Below, piece after piece: positions 32,270 to 42,387 of a DNA stretch of 64,000 bases. The translations under genes were made by a program, and so were the position numbers. The notes below the pieces were generated by a model, which saw nothing but the letters and a program-made list of their open reading frames with translations, was not told where the DNA came from and ran no database searches. The DNA comes from Siphonodentalium dalli (lineage: Eukaryota; Mollusca; Scaphopoda; Gadilida; Siphonodentaliidae): assembly GCA_032622095.1 (NCBI GenBank), contig CP136068.1, positions 58,862,025-58,926,024 on the forward strand. Direction: 5' to 3'. The first letter of the stretch is position 1. Each line of letters begins with the position of its first letter.

Positions 32270-32600
32270 GGGGAATGGGGGTGTCCACTTCGGATATTCC
32301 AACCGCACCCCTCATTGCAGCTAAATTTTCCAATCAATTTTGTAGATTTTCCGACTGAATAATCCCGAAATTCCAAAACATTTCAACTAGTCACCCACCT
32401 AGGAGTCAAATTTGCCAACTAATATATTAAAATCAGACAAAATTACCGGTAGAAATTTAATAATTCTACCAAATTCTACCTGGTCTGAAATTTCCAAAAT
32501 TTCGATTTTTGACCGAATTTCCAAATGTTGAAAATTGAGGCAAAAATTGTGGGGGTGTCACACCCCCACATACCCCTGTAGCGTTGTCCATGCCCGCACC
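32270..32600. repeat. AATTTCCAA-rich repeat bounded by GGGGGTGTC motifs
   Basis: It runs from GGGGGTGTCCACTTCGG (32277) to GGGGGTGTCACACCCCCACA (32551), with many AAATTTTCC/GAAATTTCC phrases between. The same style is seen at 59676-60660, so both appear to be one repeat family. Confidence 0.5.
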
Positions 32601-33279
32601 ACCCCACCCACCACCCAACACACACATTCAAAACGTACATGTACCTGACAAATTTGTCGGCACCGCTCTGTATGCAGACATTCAGTTATACCAAATCAGG
32701 TATCATACTAAATAAATCGAGAATTTCAATGTTGGCCCGGCGATGTACATATACCGAATAACTGCGTTAATTTCGCTTATTGCTGTAACCGGCCGCGGGT
32801 TTCATTCTCAGCCCATACTTTAATTATTACCAGAATCCTATCCACAGCAAGCATGCATATGCAAGACCTGTATCAGATAACACAAGCTAGCTGCCGGATA
32901 TAGCTTTCTTTTCTCCAAACAACGCTACAGTGAAGACGTGTTTCATGGGTGTGAATGAGAGATTAGAACTCTGAGGCGAGTATATATACATATGTGCGCA
33001 TTAAATTTAGACATAGCTTGCCTTGATCACTTATTTACTTTAAAATTTGTATTATACAGAGACGTCGGAATAAGGTTATTCTATCGCGTGAAAATGTGGT
33101 TTTATGAGAGTGATTTCTCCCTTATCCAATTCACAAATAAAAGGCCGTACATTACAATTAAATATATTGCTAAACAGGCTATTATATCGCGTAAAATGTG
33201 GAGTTGGAAGCATGATTTCATTCATTGTACAATATATCCAAGATGTAATCCCGTTTTGAAGTTTTATTTGCGTAAAATT

Positions 33280-34395
33280 GCAATTGTTGTCATGGAAGGT
33301 TGATATCATCTTTTGCCAGTATCACATATAAATTCATTGTACAATATATCCATGATGTAATCCCGTTATGTAGTTTAATCGCGTAAAATTGTGGTCATGG
33401 ATGGGTGATATCAGTGTCACCCTTTGCCATATCACATATAAATCCATTGTACAGTAAGTCCATGATGCAATCCCGTTTTGAAGTTTGCATCGCGTAAAAT
33501 TGCAATTGTGGTCATGGAAGGGTAATATCATCCTTTGCCAGTATCACATATAAATTCATTGTACAATATATCCATGATGTAATCCCGTTTTGAAGTTATG
33601 ATCGTGTAAAATTGTGATCATGGAAGGGTGATATCACCCTTTGCCATTTCACATATAAATTCATTGTACAATATATCCATGATGTAATCCCGTTTTGAAG
33701 TTTGAATCGCGTAAAATTGCAATTGTGGTCATGGAAGGGTGATATCATCCTTTGCCAGTATCACATATAAATTCATTGTACAATATATCCATGATGTAAT
33801 CCCGTTTTGAAGTTATAATCGTGTAAAATTGTGATCATGGAAGGGTGATATCACCCTTTGCCATTTCACATATAAATTCATTGTACAATATATCCATGAT
33901 GTAACCCCGTTTTGAAGTTTTAATCGCGTAAAATTGTGGTCATGGAAGGGTGATATCAGTGTCACCCTTTGCCATATCACATATAAATCCAGTTTACAGT
34001 AAGTCCATGATGCAATCCCGTTTTAAAGTTTGAATCGCGTAAAATTGCAATTGTGGTCATGGAAGGGTGATATCATCCTTTGCCAGTATCACATATATAT
34101 TCACTGTACAACATATCCATGATGTAATCCTGTCTTGAAGTTAGAATCGCGTAAAAGTGTGGTCATGGAAGGGTGATATCACCCTTTGCCATATCACATA
34201 AAAATCCATTGTACAGTAAGTCAATGATGTTATCCCGTTTTGAAGTTTCAATCGAGTAAAATTGTGGTGATGGAAGGGTGATATCACGCTTTGCCATATC
34301 GCATATAAATTCATTGTACAATAAATACATGATGTAACACAATTTTGAAGTTTGAATCCCTTAAAATTGTGGTCCTTGAAGGGCGATATCACTCT
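33280..34395. repeat. Satellite-like array, ~105-115-bp unit, about ten copies
   Basis: Each unit contains ATTCATTGTACAATATATCC, ATGATGTAATCCCGTTTTGA, CGCGTAAAATTG and GGTCATGGAAGGGTGATATC. Units alternate between two slightly different versions, hinting at a two-unit higher-order repeat. The minus-strand frames across it are artefacts of the repeat. Confidence 0.9.
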
Positions 34396-35151
34396 TTAGC
34401 AGAAAACAAATTTTTTATTTTAGTTTTAATATTTTATTGTTTATACTTATTTTCGATGCGATCACTTAATTATTTAATTTGTATTCTTTATTGCAGAGAC
34501 TACGAAAATTGACGACGGCAAGATACAACTATGACACAAAGTGCCATGTCCAAGTGGTTCATGTTATATTTGTGACTAGTATAACCAACAATAGGGCAGC
34601 ATTTTGTTGCCAAATTACTACACATGGAGATACCAGAATCAGGGCGACACATGTGTATATGTATAGTTAGATATACACACCAGTGTCGCCATATATGCTG
34701 GTTACAAGCCAAATGTCACCCTAAAGTAGATTTCACAAATATATATATGGATATATATATATATATATATATATATAAATTCCACATTTATACCTGGTAT
34801 AAAGGTGCATAAACTGGCGTTTATACCAGAATAAATTTAGCTTCATATATTTATGCAGGTTTATTCAGTGAATAAATTTGAGTTTATAACCAGAATAAAT
34901 GTACTACATATATTTATGCAGGTTTATTCAGTGAATAAATTTGCATTTATACATAAACAGGTTGATAATAAATGTACGAATAAATGCGAGTTTATCCTGT
35001 TGAATAAACGTGGGTTTATTCAGTGAATAAATTGTGAATAAATTTCCGGATTTATGCACCTTTATTCAGTGAATAAATTTCGGATTTATCCAGATTTATG
35101 CACATTTATCTGGAATTTATTCAATGAATAAATTCCAGTTTTCATGCAGTG

Positions 35152-38100
35152 CTATTATATAGGAAATGATCAATATCATTTACCTGATTACATTACGAAC
35201 AATCCAGGATTATATTCACTCAATTCAACCAGGGACGGAGACAATCTATGTTTTTTTAGATGTTTAGAATTGTATAAGGGTAAAAATATTGTTGAGATTG
35301 GTTCAACGGAACACTTGTTAAATTCATATTCTATGTTTACTAACGACCCTGTTAATGAGTTTCGAGGAGTTACTATTGACGATATTGATCGACTCGAAAA
35401 TATTTTTGAGGTGAATATCACAATATACGAATTAATTACTTACGAAGGTAAAGTGTCCGCCAGTTTAATAAGGCATTCTATTGATTCCTGGAACACTACG
35501 TTATACCTTAATTTTTACAAGGGGCATTTCAGTTTCATTATAGATATGCATTTATATGCCAAGTCATTTAACTGCATGGTGTGCGCTAAGTTTTGGGATA
35601 ATCTCGAATCCCTGATGCGACACGAAACCACATGCATCAACAAATCTACAAGGACGTCATACCCCGGAGGAGTCTACTCTCCAGAGCCGACAGTTTTTGA
35701 AAAATTAGAGATGGAGGATTTGGATTTGGAAATCGCTGATGAGGATAAATTCTACCCATATAGTATGGTGTATGATTTCGAAACCTATTTATCTAAGGAG
35801 GAACTTCCCAGATCGTCGATCAAACAGAAATTTGAAGATCGTCATATTCCTCTAAGCGTCAGTGTGGCGTCAAACGTGCCGGGTTTCACAGAACCTCGGT
35901 GCTTCGTAACAACCGGTGATTGTCGAGATTTGGTTCAGCGCTGGATGGGATACATGACGGAATTTGCTGAAAACGCTCAGGAATTGATGTTAGAAAAGTT
36001 TGAGTTCGTTCTAGACGCTATCCAAACGGAATATGAAACGGCACTTGCGACAGAACCCGACGCGGAATTGAAAAGAACTCACCCTCTACAACAACTAAAA
36101 AAGAGTTTCTCTAAATATCTACAACAAGTACCAGTTGTCGGGTTCAATTCCGCCCCTACGATCTATGCGTTGTCAAAACAGAATTGATGGAACATTTGCT
36201 TAGGGAAAACGAACTCCACAAGATAACAAACAATCTGATGTGCGTGCAAAGTGACAATTTCAAGTTTTGGATATAAAGAATTTCCTGGCTCCAAATCATT
36301 CTTATGATAAGTACATCAAAGCTTACAATTGCTCAAACACCAAAGGATATTTTTGCTATGAGTGGATGGATTCTCTCGATAAACTCCAGCAAAATTATTT
36401 ACCACCCCACGAAGCGATTTACAGCAAATTGAAGAATTCCAACATCACGGAAGATGAGTACGAGTTCTGTAAAAGGGTTTGGCGAGATGCGGGTATGACA
36501 ACATTCAAGGATTTCCTCACACGGTATAACAATCTAGATGTCGGTCCGTTCTTAGAAGCTCTAGAAAAGCAAAGTACCTTTTACAGGGAGCAAGGTTTGG
36601 ACCTCCTGAAAGACGCTTTATCCGTACCAGGCTTGACCATACAATATTTATTCAAATCTATCCCAGATGATGTATACTTTCATATTTCAACACGAAGGAT
36701 TCTGACATTCATCGAGCGATAAAGAAGGAGCTGGTAGGAGGACCCTCCATTATATATTCAAGATATGCAGAGAAAGATCAGACTTACACCAGAGAACGAG
36801 AATTTGGTTCTGAAGCTAAAATATGTAATAGCACCTACGGATTCGACGCAAATTGTCTTTACCTATGTGCTTTGAGTCAACCGATGCCCGTCGGTTGGTG
36901 CGTGGGCAGGAAAGCGACAAACGATTTCAGACCGGAAAGAGCGCAAAAATACGGGCATCAGGCTCACTCTTGGTTGGAGTTTATGGCCCGAAAGAAGAAA
37001 ATCAAGATTCGTCATAAATTTAACTCGTCGGAGAAGAGGGTCGGTTTGAGAAAGATTCCCGTGGACGGCTATCAGTATCACGGTTGCTGGTGGCACGCAG
37101 ACCCATGTGACATCAATAAAAAGGTCGATCTTAACGGGATATGTCCAATACGTAACAAGCCTTTTACCCAGATATACGAAGAGACCCAAGATATCACAGA
37201 GCGTTGGGGTATACAGTTACAGAAATGTGGGAATGTCAGTGGTTGGAAGCTCAAAAGAATGACCCGGAAGTGAAACTATTTATGAGCACTTGGGAGCCTA
37301 AACTCGAACGGAACATGTCACACGAGAAAGTGCTCGATCAACTGAAAACCGGAGCTCTCTTCGAGCTAGTGTTGTGTGATGTGGATACTCCGGACAATTT
37401 GAAAGAAAAATTCAGCGATATGACACCAGTTTTCAAAAATACAGAAATTACCATTGATCATTTAAGTGGGTGCATGAAAGAATTCGCCGTGGAAAATGAA
37501 CTTCTCAAACAACCCAGACGAGCTCTGGTCGGAAGTTATTTCGCCAAAAGAATCTTACTCGCTAGGCCCCAAGTGCAATGGTACAAAAACCACGGACTGC
37601 TTGTCAAGGTCTACGAAGTTATCCAATATAAACCGGAGAAGTGTTTTGAAAAATTTGCAGACACCGTCACTAACGCGAGAAGAGAGGGTGATACACATCC
37701 GACAAAAAGTATAATCGCTGATTCCTTCAAATTGGTCGGAAACTTGGCATATGGCAAATGCCTAATGGATAAAAGCCGATACACTGATACGACATATGTT
37801 AATCAGCTCAGAGCTATATTTTTTTATTAATAAAGGATGTGAATGATGTCAAATTTCGGGCGATGAAAGAATTGACCTCTGATTTGTACGAAATCGAGAA
37901 GGTTAAAAGGCTAATAAAAGAAGATTTACCGAGTCATATCGGTGTCTTCGTCTACGGGTACGCCAAGAATCGCATGCTGGATTTCTACTATGAATGTCTA
38001 GCCAAGTTGATCCATAAAAGCAAATTCGAATTGGTACAAATGGATACGGGCAGCAACTACCTAGTTCTAGCAGGTTCTGATTTAGACGGTGTCATCGACG

Positions 38101-38567
38101 AAGATAAGAAATCAGCTTTCTATAGGGAATATTCCAAATGGTTTCTACAACCCTACTGCGATAAACATCACGAAGAATGTATAGCTTGTAAAGTTCGCGG
38201 GGAGTTATGGGCTATGGATCGAGATTGCTGCAAGGAAGCTTTCGCCTACAGCAAGAGGACCGGAGGTCTTTTCAAAGAATGGCGTGGGGATGGAATTATC
38301 ACTCTTTCCAGCAAATGTTATATGTGCATCGGTGATTCGACCAAAGTGACGTGCAAAGCCGTGAATAAAAAGCAGAACCAGTTAACGGCTAAAATTTATA
38401 TGGATGTCTTGAAACTGAAATGCCCAACTCCCACCGTTAACACGGGTTTTAAAATGTGGGGGAATTCTATGTATACATATTCCCAATTAAAAAACAGTCT
38501 GTCTTATTTTTATCCGAAAAGACACGTAATGGACGATGGAATCACGACGAGCCCTTTAAATATTTAA
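35152..38567 (+). pseudogene. Protein-primed DNA polymerase B, exonuclease and polymerase domains
   Basis: This is the replicative polymerase of the Polinton. Motifs in order: D-N-L-C-F-F-R-C near 35240; Exo I Y-D-F-E-T near 35772; Exo II V-V-G-F-N-S near 36136; Exo III Y-N-N-L-D near 36530; motif A F-D-A-N-C-L-Y near 36842; motif B around K-L-V-G-N-L-A-Y-G-K near 37740; motif C around M-D-T-G-S near 38041. Motif B has Leu where Ser is usual. Motif C has Gly in place of the second Asp of D-T-D, removing a metal-binding residue needed for catalysis. Frameshifts lie near 36170, 36265, 36695, 37205-37270 and 37825. The open frame listed from ATG 35144 starts inside the inserted element. The last piece (37839-38567) ends at a TAA. 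Dead on several counts. Confidence 0.9.
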
Positions 38568-38814
38568 ATATTAGGATGTTCTTTTGTTGATAAGTGTATA
38601 TATTTTGTTAATTGTATGTTGATTGCTTATTGCTATATAAACTCTATACGTTCCTTTAAAACATTCCTCCACTATCGTTCAACCCCTGTGGTCTCCCCAA
38701 AAATTCGATTATCGATAGTGTTTACAGATAGCGAAGAGAGCTACACCATAAAATTAGCTATCTTTCAGTTTACGATCTAACAATAATATTTAAGGAAACG
38801 ATTTTAACGCCTGT

Positions 38815-38827
38815 GGGCCAGAGGCCC
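38815..38827. terminator. GGGCC-AGA-GGCCC hairpin
   Basis: A 5-bp GC stem with a 3-nt loop. An equivalent hairpin with loop TCA lies at 39517-39529, so the 152-aa gene is bracketed by two near-identical stems. A 3'-end or processing role is inference. Confidence 0.35.
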
Positions 38828-38959
38828 TATTTGTCAATAGTCAGTCGGGATTAGCGTTTAAGCGAAAATGAACGATACCCCATTCACCTATACAGTCCTA
38901 TAGCCTCAGATGTCGTGCAATCCACTCAAATTTAACACCTGCTACATTCAATATTTTCG

Positions 38960-38966
38960 TATAAAA
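38960..38966 (+). promoter_or_regulatory. TATA box for the 152-aa gene
   Basis: TATAAAA lies 70 bp upstream of ATG 39036, in GC-poorer surroundings with no open frame between; the spacing allows a start site about 30 bp downstream and a ~40-nt leader. Confidence 0.55.
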
Positions 38967-39035
38967 GACATGGGTCACTTAAAAACTGCCTAGCAGTTTC
39001 GCTTACCTCAGTTTACCAAAACTTCCTGACCAAAA

Positions 39036-39494
39036 ATGTGTTCCCTTCTTGAATCTCATCGAGCTCGTCGCCAGTCGAGTGAGCTTGAAAATCAAGTGAA
39101 AGCTCGCTTGGTGTCGTTGGTGAAGGGATCGGAAACCCCAGAGTATTACGTTCTTCAGATGGCCTTTTTGGAGGAGCTACTTCAAACATTAGCGGAGGAC
39201 AACGGGTTTAAGCATGTAGCTCGCCTATTGGCGATAATAGCACGGCAGCGTTTGAATACACGAACAGATGAGCTTCGTTGCGTCGATACCATCCTAAAAC
39301 TTAAGAATCAATTGGTGGTTCTAGAAAAAGCTAGAATGGACTTGCTGGAGACCTTGGAGGATACAGTGCCATCGTGGTATCACCACCTACTGGAAGTTTT
39401 CGACGATGGTGCATTCGCGAGTGGAGAGGCTCGGGGGTGTTTAGCGGATACGGACCACATCCCAGAAGAGAAGCTAAGCTACAGCTTGGACTAA
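39036..39494 (+). CDS. Intact accessory gene of unknown function, 152 aa
   Basis: The last gene before the right terminal repeat. The frame is intact from ATG 39036 to TAA 39492-39494, in contrast to the broken replication and capsid genes around it. The product appears almost wholly helical: charged heptad-like stretches (R-A-R-R-Q-S-S-E-L-E-N-Q-V-K-A-R-L), a leucine-rich core (F-L-E-E-L-L-Q-T-L-A-E-D-N), then L-K-L-K-N-Q-L-V-V-L-E-K-A-R and an aromatic segment P-S-W-Y-H-H-L-L-E-V-F; the end is acidic. No signal peptide or membrane segment. I recognise no family; a small helical adaptor, such as a death-fold or Bcl-2-like protein, is conceivable but not supported by a motif. It has its own TATA box at 38960 and a GGGCC hairpin 22 bp after the stop, so it was probably a separate transcription unit. 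Confidence 0.75.
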   Translation: MCSLLESHRARRQSSELENQVKARLVSLVKGSETPEYYVLQMAFLEELLQTLAEDNGFKHVARLLAIIARQRLNTRTDELRCVDTILKLKNQLVVLEKARMDLLETLEDTVPSWYHHLLEVFDDGAFASGEARGCLADTDHIPEEKLSYSLD

Positions 39495-39516
39495 AAGTTG
39501 CGGAGTAATATTGTTT

Positions 39517-39529
39517 GGGCCTCAGGCCC
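39517..39529. terminator. GGGCC-TCA-GGCCC hairpin
   Basis: A 5-bp GC stem, 3-nt loop, just after the stop of the 152-aa gene; twin of the hairpin at 38815. Function inferred only. Confidence 0.35.
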
Positions 39530-39826
39530 CCTTGATATTCCAGGTTCTCACATGTTTTATTTTAATTGTGTGTAGGCGCCTAGAATATTGAGGTGATATT
39601 TAATCATCAGTTGTATCGAAATTCCGAAAAATAGGAGTATGATTTATATCGAAGGTAAGTGGTTAATTTACCGATTCTATTGCAAACGAAATCTCAACAG
39701 CGAAAGTGTTAAAACCCACCCGACTCAAGTACAGATAATTTGCTTTAAAACAGCTAACAAAATTTCGGGTGAAAGAATAATTAGATTGATTGAATGCTAA
39801 AAGCATCGTTGATCTCATTAACACCA

Positions 39827-40127
39827 CCATCAATCGCTTAATAATAAAGCACACACAGCCGAGGAATCAATAATTGGAGTTTAGATCAGTTCATTCGAAA
39901 AGTGGGGGATCAATAAAATTAGTGGACTAGTCGAGGGTAAACTACCAATATTCTAGGTAATTGCGTCAGCTATACCCGATATCTATATATCTACGTATCT
40001 ATATATCTACGTATCTATATATCTACATATTTAATTATATATACGGATTAAAACAATATCGATTTTTTCCCTCCACTCTCCACATCTCGCCCTCCTTTAT
40101 ATGCCTCTATCACTCTTATATACTACT
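39827..40127. repeat. Polinton right terminal inverted repeat
   Basis: Reverse complement of 16584-16860, ending CTACT at 40127 and followed by the AACACC duplication (40128-40133). It has about 24 extra bp near 40050-40071 and 8 extra bp near 40107-40114 compared with the left copy. 39530-39826, between the last gene and this repeat, shows no gene. Confidence 0.95.
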
Positions 40128-40210
40128 AACACCTATGTCCATATTTGCCTGGCCTATTACATTTCGTTTACATATACTTTCTGTTAATTCTGTGACTGAA
40201 TATTAGAAAA

Positions 40211-40434
40211 ATGCCGGGCCAATGTTCTGCAATGTCCTGCAACAATCGCGGTGGTCATCATTTTCCAAAAAGGCGATGACATGTGGAATAAAGAACTTCG
40301 CGAAAAATGGATCAATTCAATTCGACGAAGTGGCGACAATAAAAAGCAGGAAAAAAATGGGAACCATCGGAATATTCGGTGATTTGTGCTTCACACTTTA
40401 ATGAAGATGACTTTTATTTCCAGATTCAACGAAT
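40211..40434 (+). pseudogene. THAP-domain first exon of a DDE transposase-type gene
   Basis: From ATG 40211 the sequence encodes a THAP zinc finger: C-x4-C near 40220-40237, a basic segment with L-R-E-K-W-I near 40293-40310, a W-E-P-S-E-Y segment near 40360, C-x2-H near 40387-40398 and an F-N-E-D-D-F segment, ending at a good splice donor GTAAGT (40435-40440). THAP fingers are site-specific DNA-binding domains of P/Kolobok-type and related transposases. Frame disruptions are visible near 40275-40285 and in the A-run near 40350, so the exon no longer reads through. It begins 78 bp after the Polinton's right end. Confidence 0.75.
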
Positions 40435-40587
40435 GTAAGTGTATTATCACTAAATGTATTGTTCTTGCGCCACGGTGATATACGACAAGTCACCTATATT
40501 CGCGGCATCATATTTGCCATGACATTATTTTATTGTTAGTGTTTCTATAAATTGTAAGGAATAAAACTGTTTTTACTGTATGGGCGG

Positions 40588-41044
40588 GTGGTAGTATTTA
40601 AAGAGCACACTGTTTTTCGAAAAATTGGATTCAGCAATAATAACTTCCAAGACAACCCATCCGCAGTTCATTTTTATACAGGACTGGAAAGCTATGAGAA
40701 ATTCGTAATGGTTTTCAATACTCTCCGACCAGGCATTAATCGGTTAATATATATTAATTCAGCTTCAGTAACAAGCCTTTCAGTTGAGGATATTCTTTTT
40801 TTACTTTATCAAACTGAGACAGGATAAGGTTAATTTTTTTTACCACCAATGGAAGGAACTAGATACATGGCCATCCCGGTGACATGTGAGATTTTTCGAG
40901 CCGACAGATTTCAGAAGGAAGTTCCACAGTGCAAGAACAATAATAGATGGGACGGAAATTCCGATTAAAACATGCTCAAATCCCCGATTTGGCCTAGCTA
41001 TAAACATCGCCATACAGTAAAGGTTGGTGTTGGTTTTTCACCAA
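40588..41044 (+). pseudogene. DDE_Tnp_4-type transposase, 5' part
   Basis: Continuation of the THAP gene. 40588-40827 is open and includes F-Y-T-G-L-E-S-Y-E-K-F and L-S-V-E-D-I-L-F-L-L, a module that precedes the catalytic core in THAP/DDE_4 proteins. After a TAA near 40825 and a frame change, similarity resumes with W-K-E-L-D-T-W-P-S-R at ~40850, followed by an in-frame TGA at ~40880, and the first catalytic Asp in I-I-D-G-T-E-I-P-I near 40950. The gene is cut at 41045-41052 by nested insertions and resumes at 45284. Whether this was an autonomous transposon or a domesticated host gene cannot be told. Confidence 0.7.
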
Positions 41045-41052
41045 GTGGTTTA

Positions 41053-42385
41053 GTCCAAGTCTTCTCGTACTAAAACCAGCTAAGATATTGGTATGGCGAG
41101 ATGTTGGATTTTAGTCCGAGTTCGTCCCGTATGGTCTCTTATGACACGACTTACGCCCAACGTTTGTGGCGGGAATTTGTGGTGTATTTTACTCGATTTA
41201 CCTAGCAAATCAATACGTGATGCTATATACAGAGTGACATCTTATGGTCATAATGGTGTATAATAATCTAACTTTAATGTTAAATTACACATAGAATATT
41301 CCGGTTGATTGCCACAAACATCGCTTTTTTCTGTTTGTTTACGTTTTAACTGAAAGCCGAAGAACGAGCATAGTCCGGAGTTTGTTCTGGGTATACTAGT
41401 TTCCATTTCTATATTTAGCGCGGGGTTTTCCGAACAAAATAGCGAAAACCGATCGCCCAAAGTCAAATTTCCTATGTGCTTTGAGAACAATTCCCGCACT
41501 AAAAACTTAATGACATTCTGGAGGATCAGAACGGTAGTTTTGTTGACGATTTTCGCAAGCAACTCGTCAAAATTGGAGCAAATTAGAACTCTTGTGTCTG
41601 ACTTGCCATGCGTGTGATTTTCGTCCATGTGCGTTTTGACTTTTGTGCTGATAAAATAATCGGAGAACCGAATCACACCGTTTCGAAATATAGTTCTTCG
41701 GTTTTAGTGGGACTTTTCAAACATAAGGTTAAAAATTTATACAAATTTTGTTCGATGTTTTGTGTGCTTAACAAGAACAGTATATTGCTCTGTACGCTTA
41801 GTATATATCTTAATTTCACGGAAGCCCACCAAATGTGGGTGAAATGTAGCGCCATATTTATTCTAATGCTCGTTGTGTTTACACTGTTTTAAACTTTGAG
41901 AGGGTTGTAATTTATTTAATGTATTACATTTATATCTTCAATGTTTACTTAATCTATTTATTTGTTTATTTATTGACACACATAATTACGATTACAATGG
42001 AGAATTAATCGTAATTTGCGTGGTTAGTCGAAAATCTACGGAATATTTTCAACGGAAAATGCCGAACACAGTTCTCGAGGTCAACTGAGTTCGCATACTT
42101 TAAAAAATAATGTCAACACTGCGATAAATGTCTCTTTTCACATTAAATTACCGCTTTCAATTCACAACCGATGTGAGTTTCAGATCAAATATCATGTCTT
42201 CTCCGGAAAAAATCCGTTTATTGTCGCAATTGTGATATTTTATTTCATATAATTGTGGTTTTATTTGAGCGGGTCAATAACGCTTAAGTCGTGTCATAAG
42301 GGACCATACGGGACGAACTCGGACTAAAATCCAACATCTCGCCATACGAATATCTTAGCTGGTTTTAGTACGAGAAGACTTGGAC
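41053..42385. mobile_element. 1.33-kb TA-flanked TIR element (mariner-like)
   Basis: Terminal inverted repeats of ~100 bp with about two mismatches begin GTCCAAGTCTTCTCGTAC. TA flanks both ends (41051-41052, 42386-42387), as for Tc1/mariner elements. No transposase is recognised; a 94-codon frame (41608-41892) has no known similarity. Part of its interior resembles 2043-2230. It is inserted beside, or at the edge of, the larger element at 42388-45275. Confidence 0.85.
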
Positions 42386-42387
42386 TA

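Larger units (their letters stand above)
31775..35151. mobile_element. 3.4-kb CACTG-ended TIR element inside the polymerase gene
   Basis: The ends are CACTGCATGAAAA (31775) and TTTTCATGCAGTG (to 35151), perfect 13-bp inverted repeats, with a 3-bp duplication CTA at 31772-31774 and 35152-35154. The precision is supported by the host frame, which is uninterrupted across the two flanks. Near both ends are clusters of GCATAAAT/ATTTATGC and TTTATTCA/GAATAAA motifs, in many orientations, resembling subterminal transposase-binding arrays. CACT-type ends with a 3-bp duplication are found in CACTA/EnSpm-like elements; no transposase is recognised, so the class is tentative. It contains a GGGGGTGTC-type repeat (32270-32600) and the satellite at 33280-34395. 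Confidence 0.85.
38568..39035. other. Intergenic stretch between polymerase and 152-aa gene
   Basis: No gene is seen. It contains a GGGCC-hairpin (38815-38827) and a TATA box (38960-38966). Confidence 0.6.
16584..40127 (+). mobile_element. Polinton/Maverick (adintovirus-like) element, full length, decayed
   Basis: This is a 23,544-bp element with terminal inverted repeats beginning AGTAGTATATAAGAG and a perfect 6-bp target duplication AACACC at 16578-16583 and 40128-40133. Both features are diagnostic of Polintons (AG...CT termini, 6-bp duplication made by the retroviral-type integrase). It encodes the Polinton set: A32-like ATPase, integrase, penton-like and double jelly-roll capsid proteins, pVI-like protein, adenain-type protease and protein-primed PolB. 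All recognised genes are on the + strand. Most carry frameshifts, stops or insertions, so it cannot be autonomous. Polintons are endogenous relatives of adintoviruses and can form virions; here only remnants remain. Nested insertions lie at ~19164-22190, ~24890-26212, ~28025-30480 and 31775-35151. Confidence 0.95.

Noticed and set aside
35144-35151. ATG 35144 as the polymerase start codon
   Set aside because: It lies inside the terminal repeat of the inserted TIR element; the gene continues from 31771 upstream.
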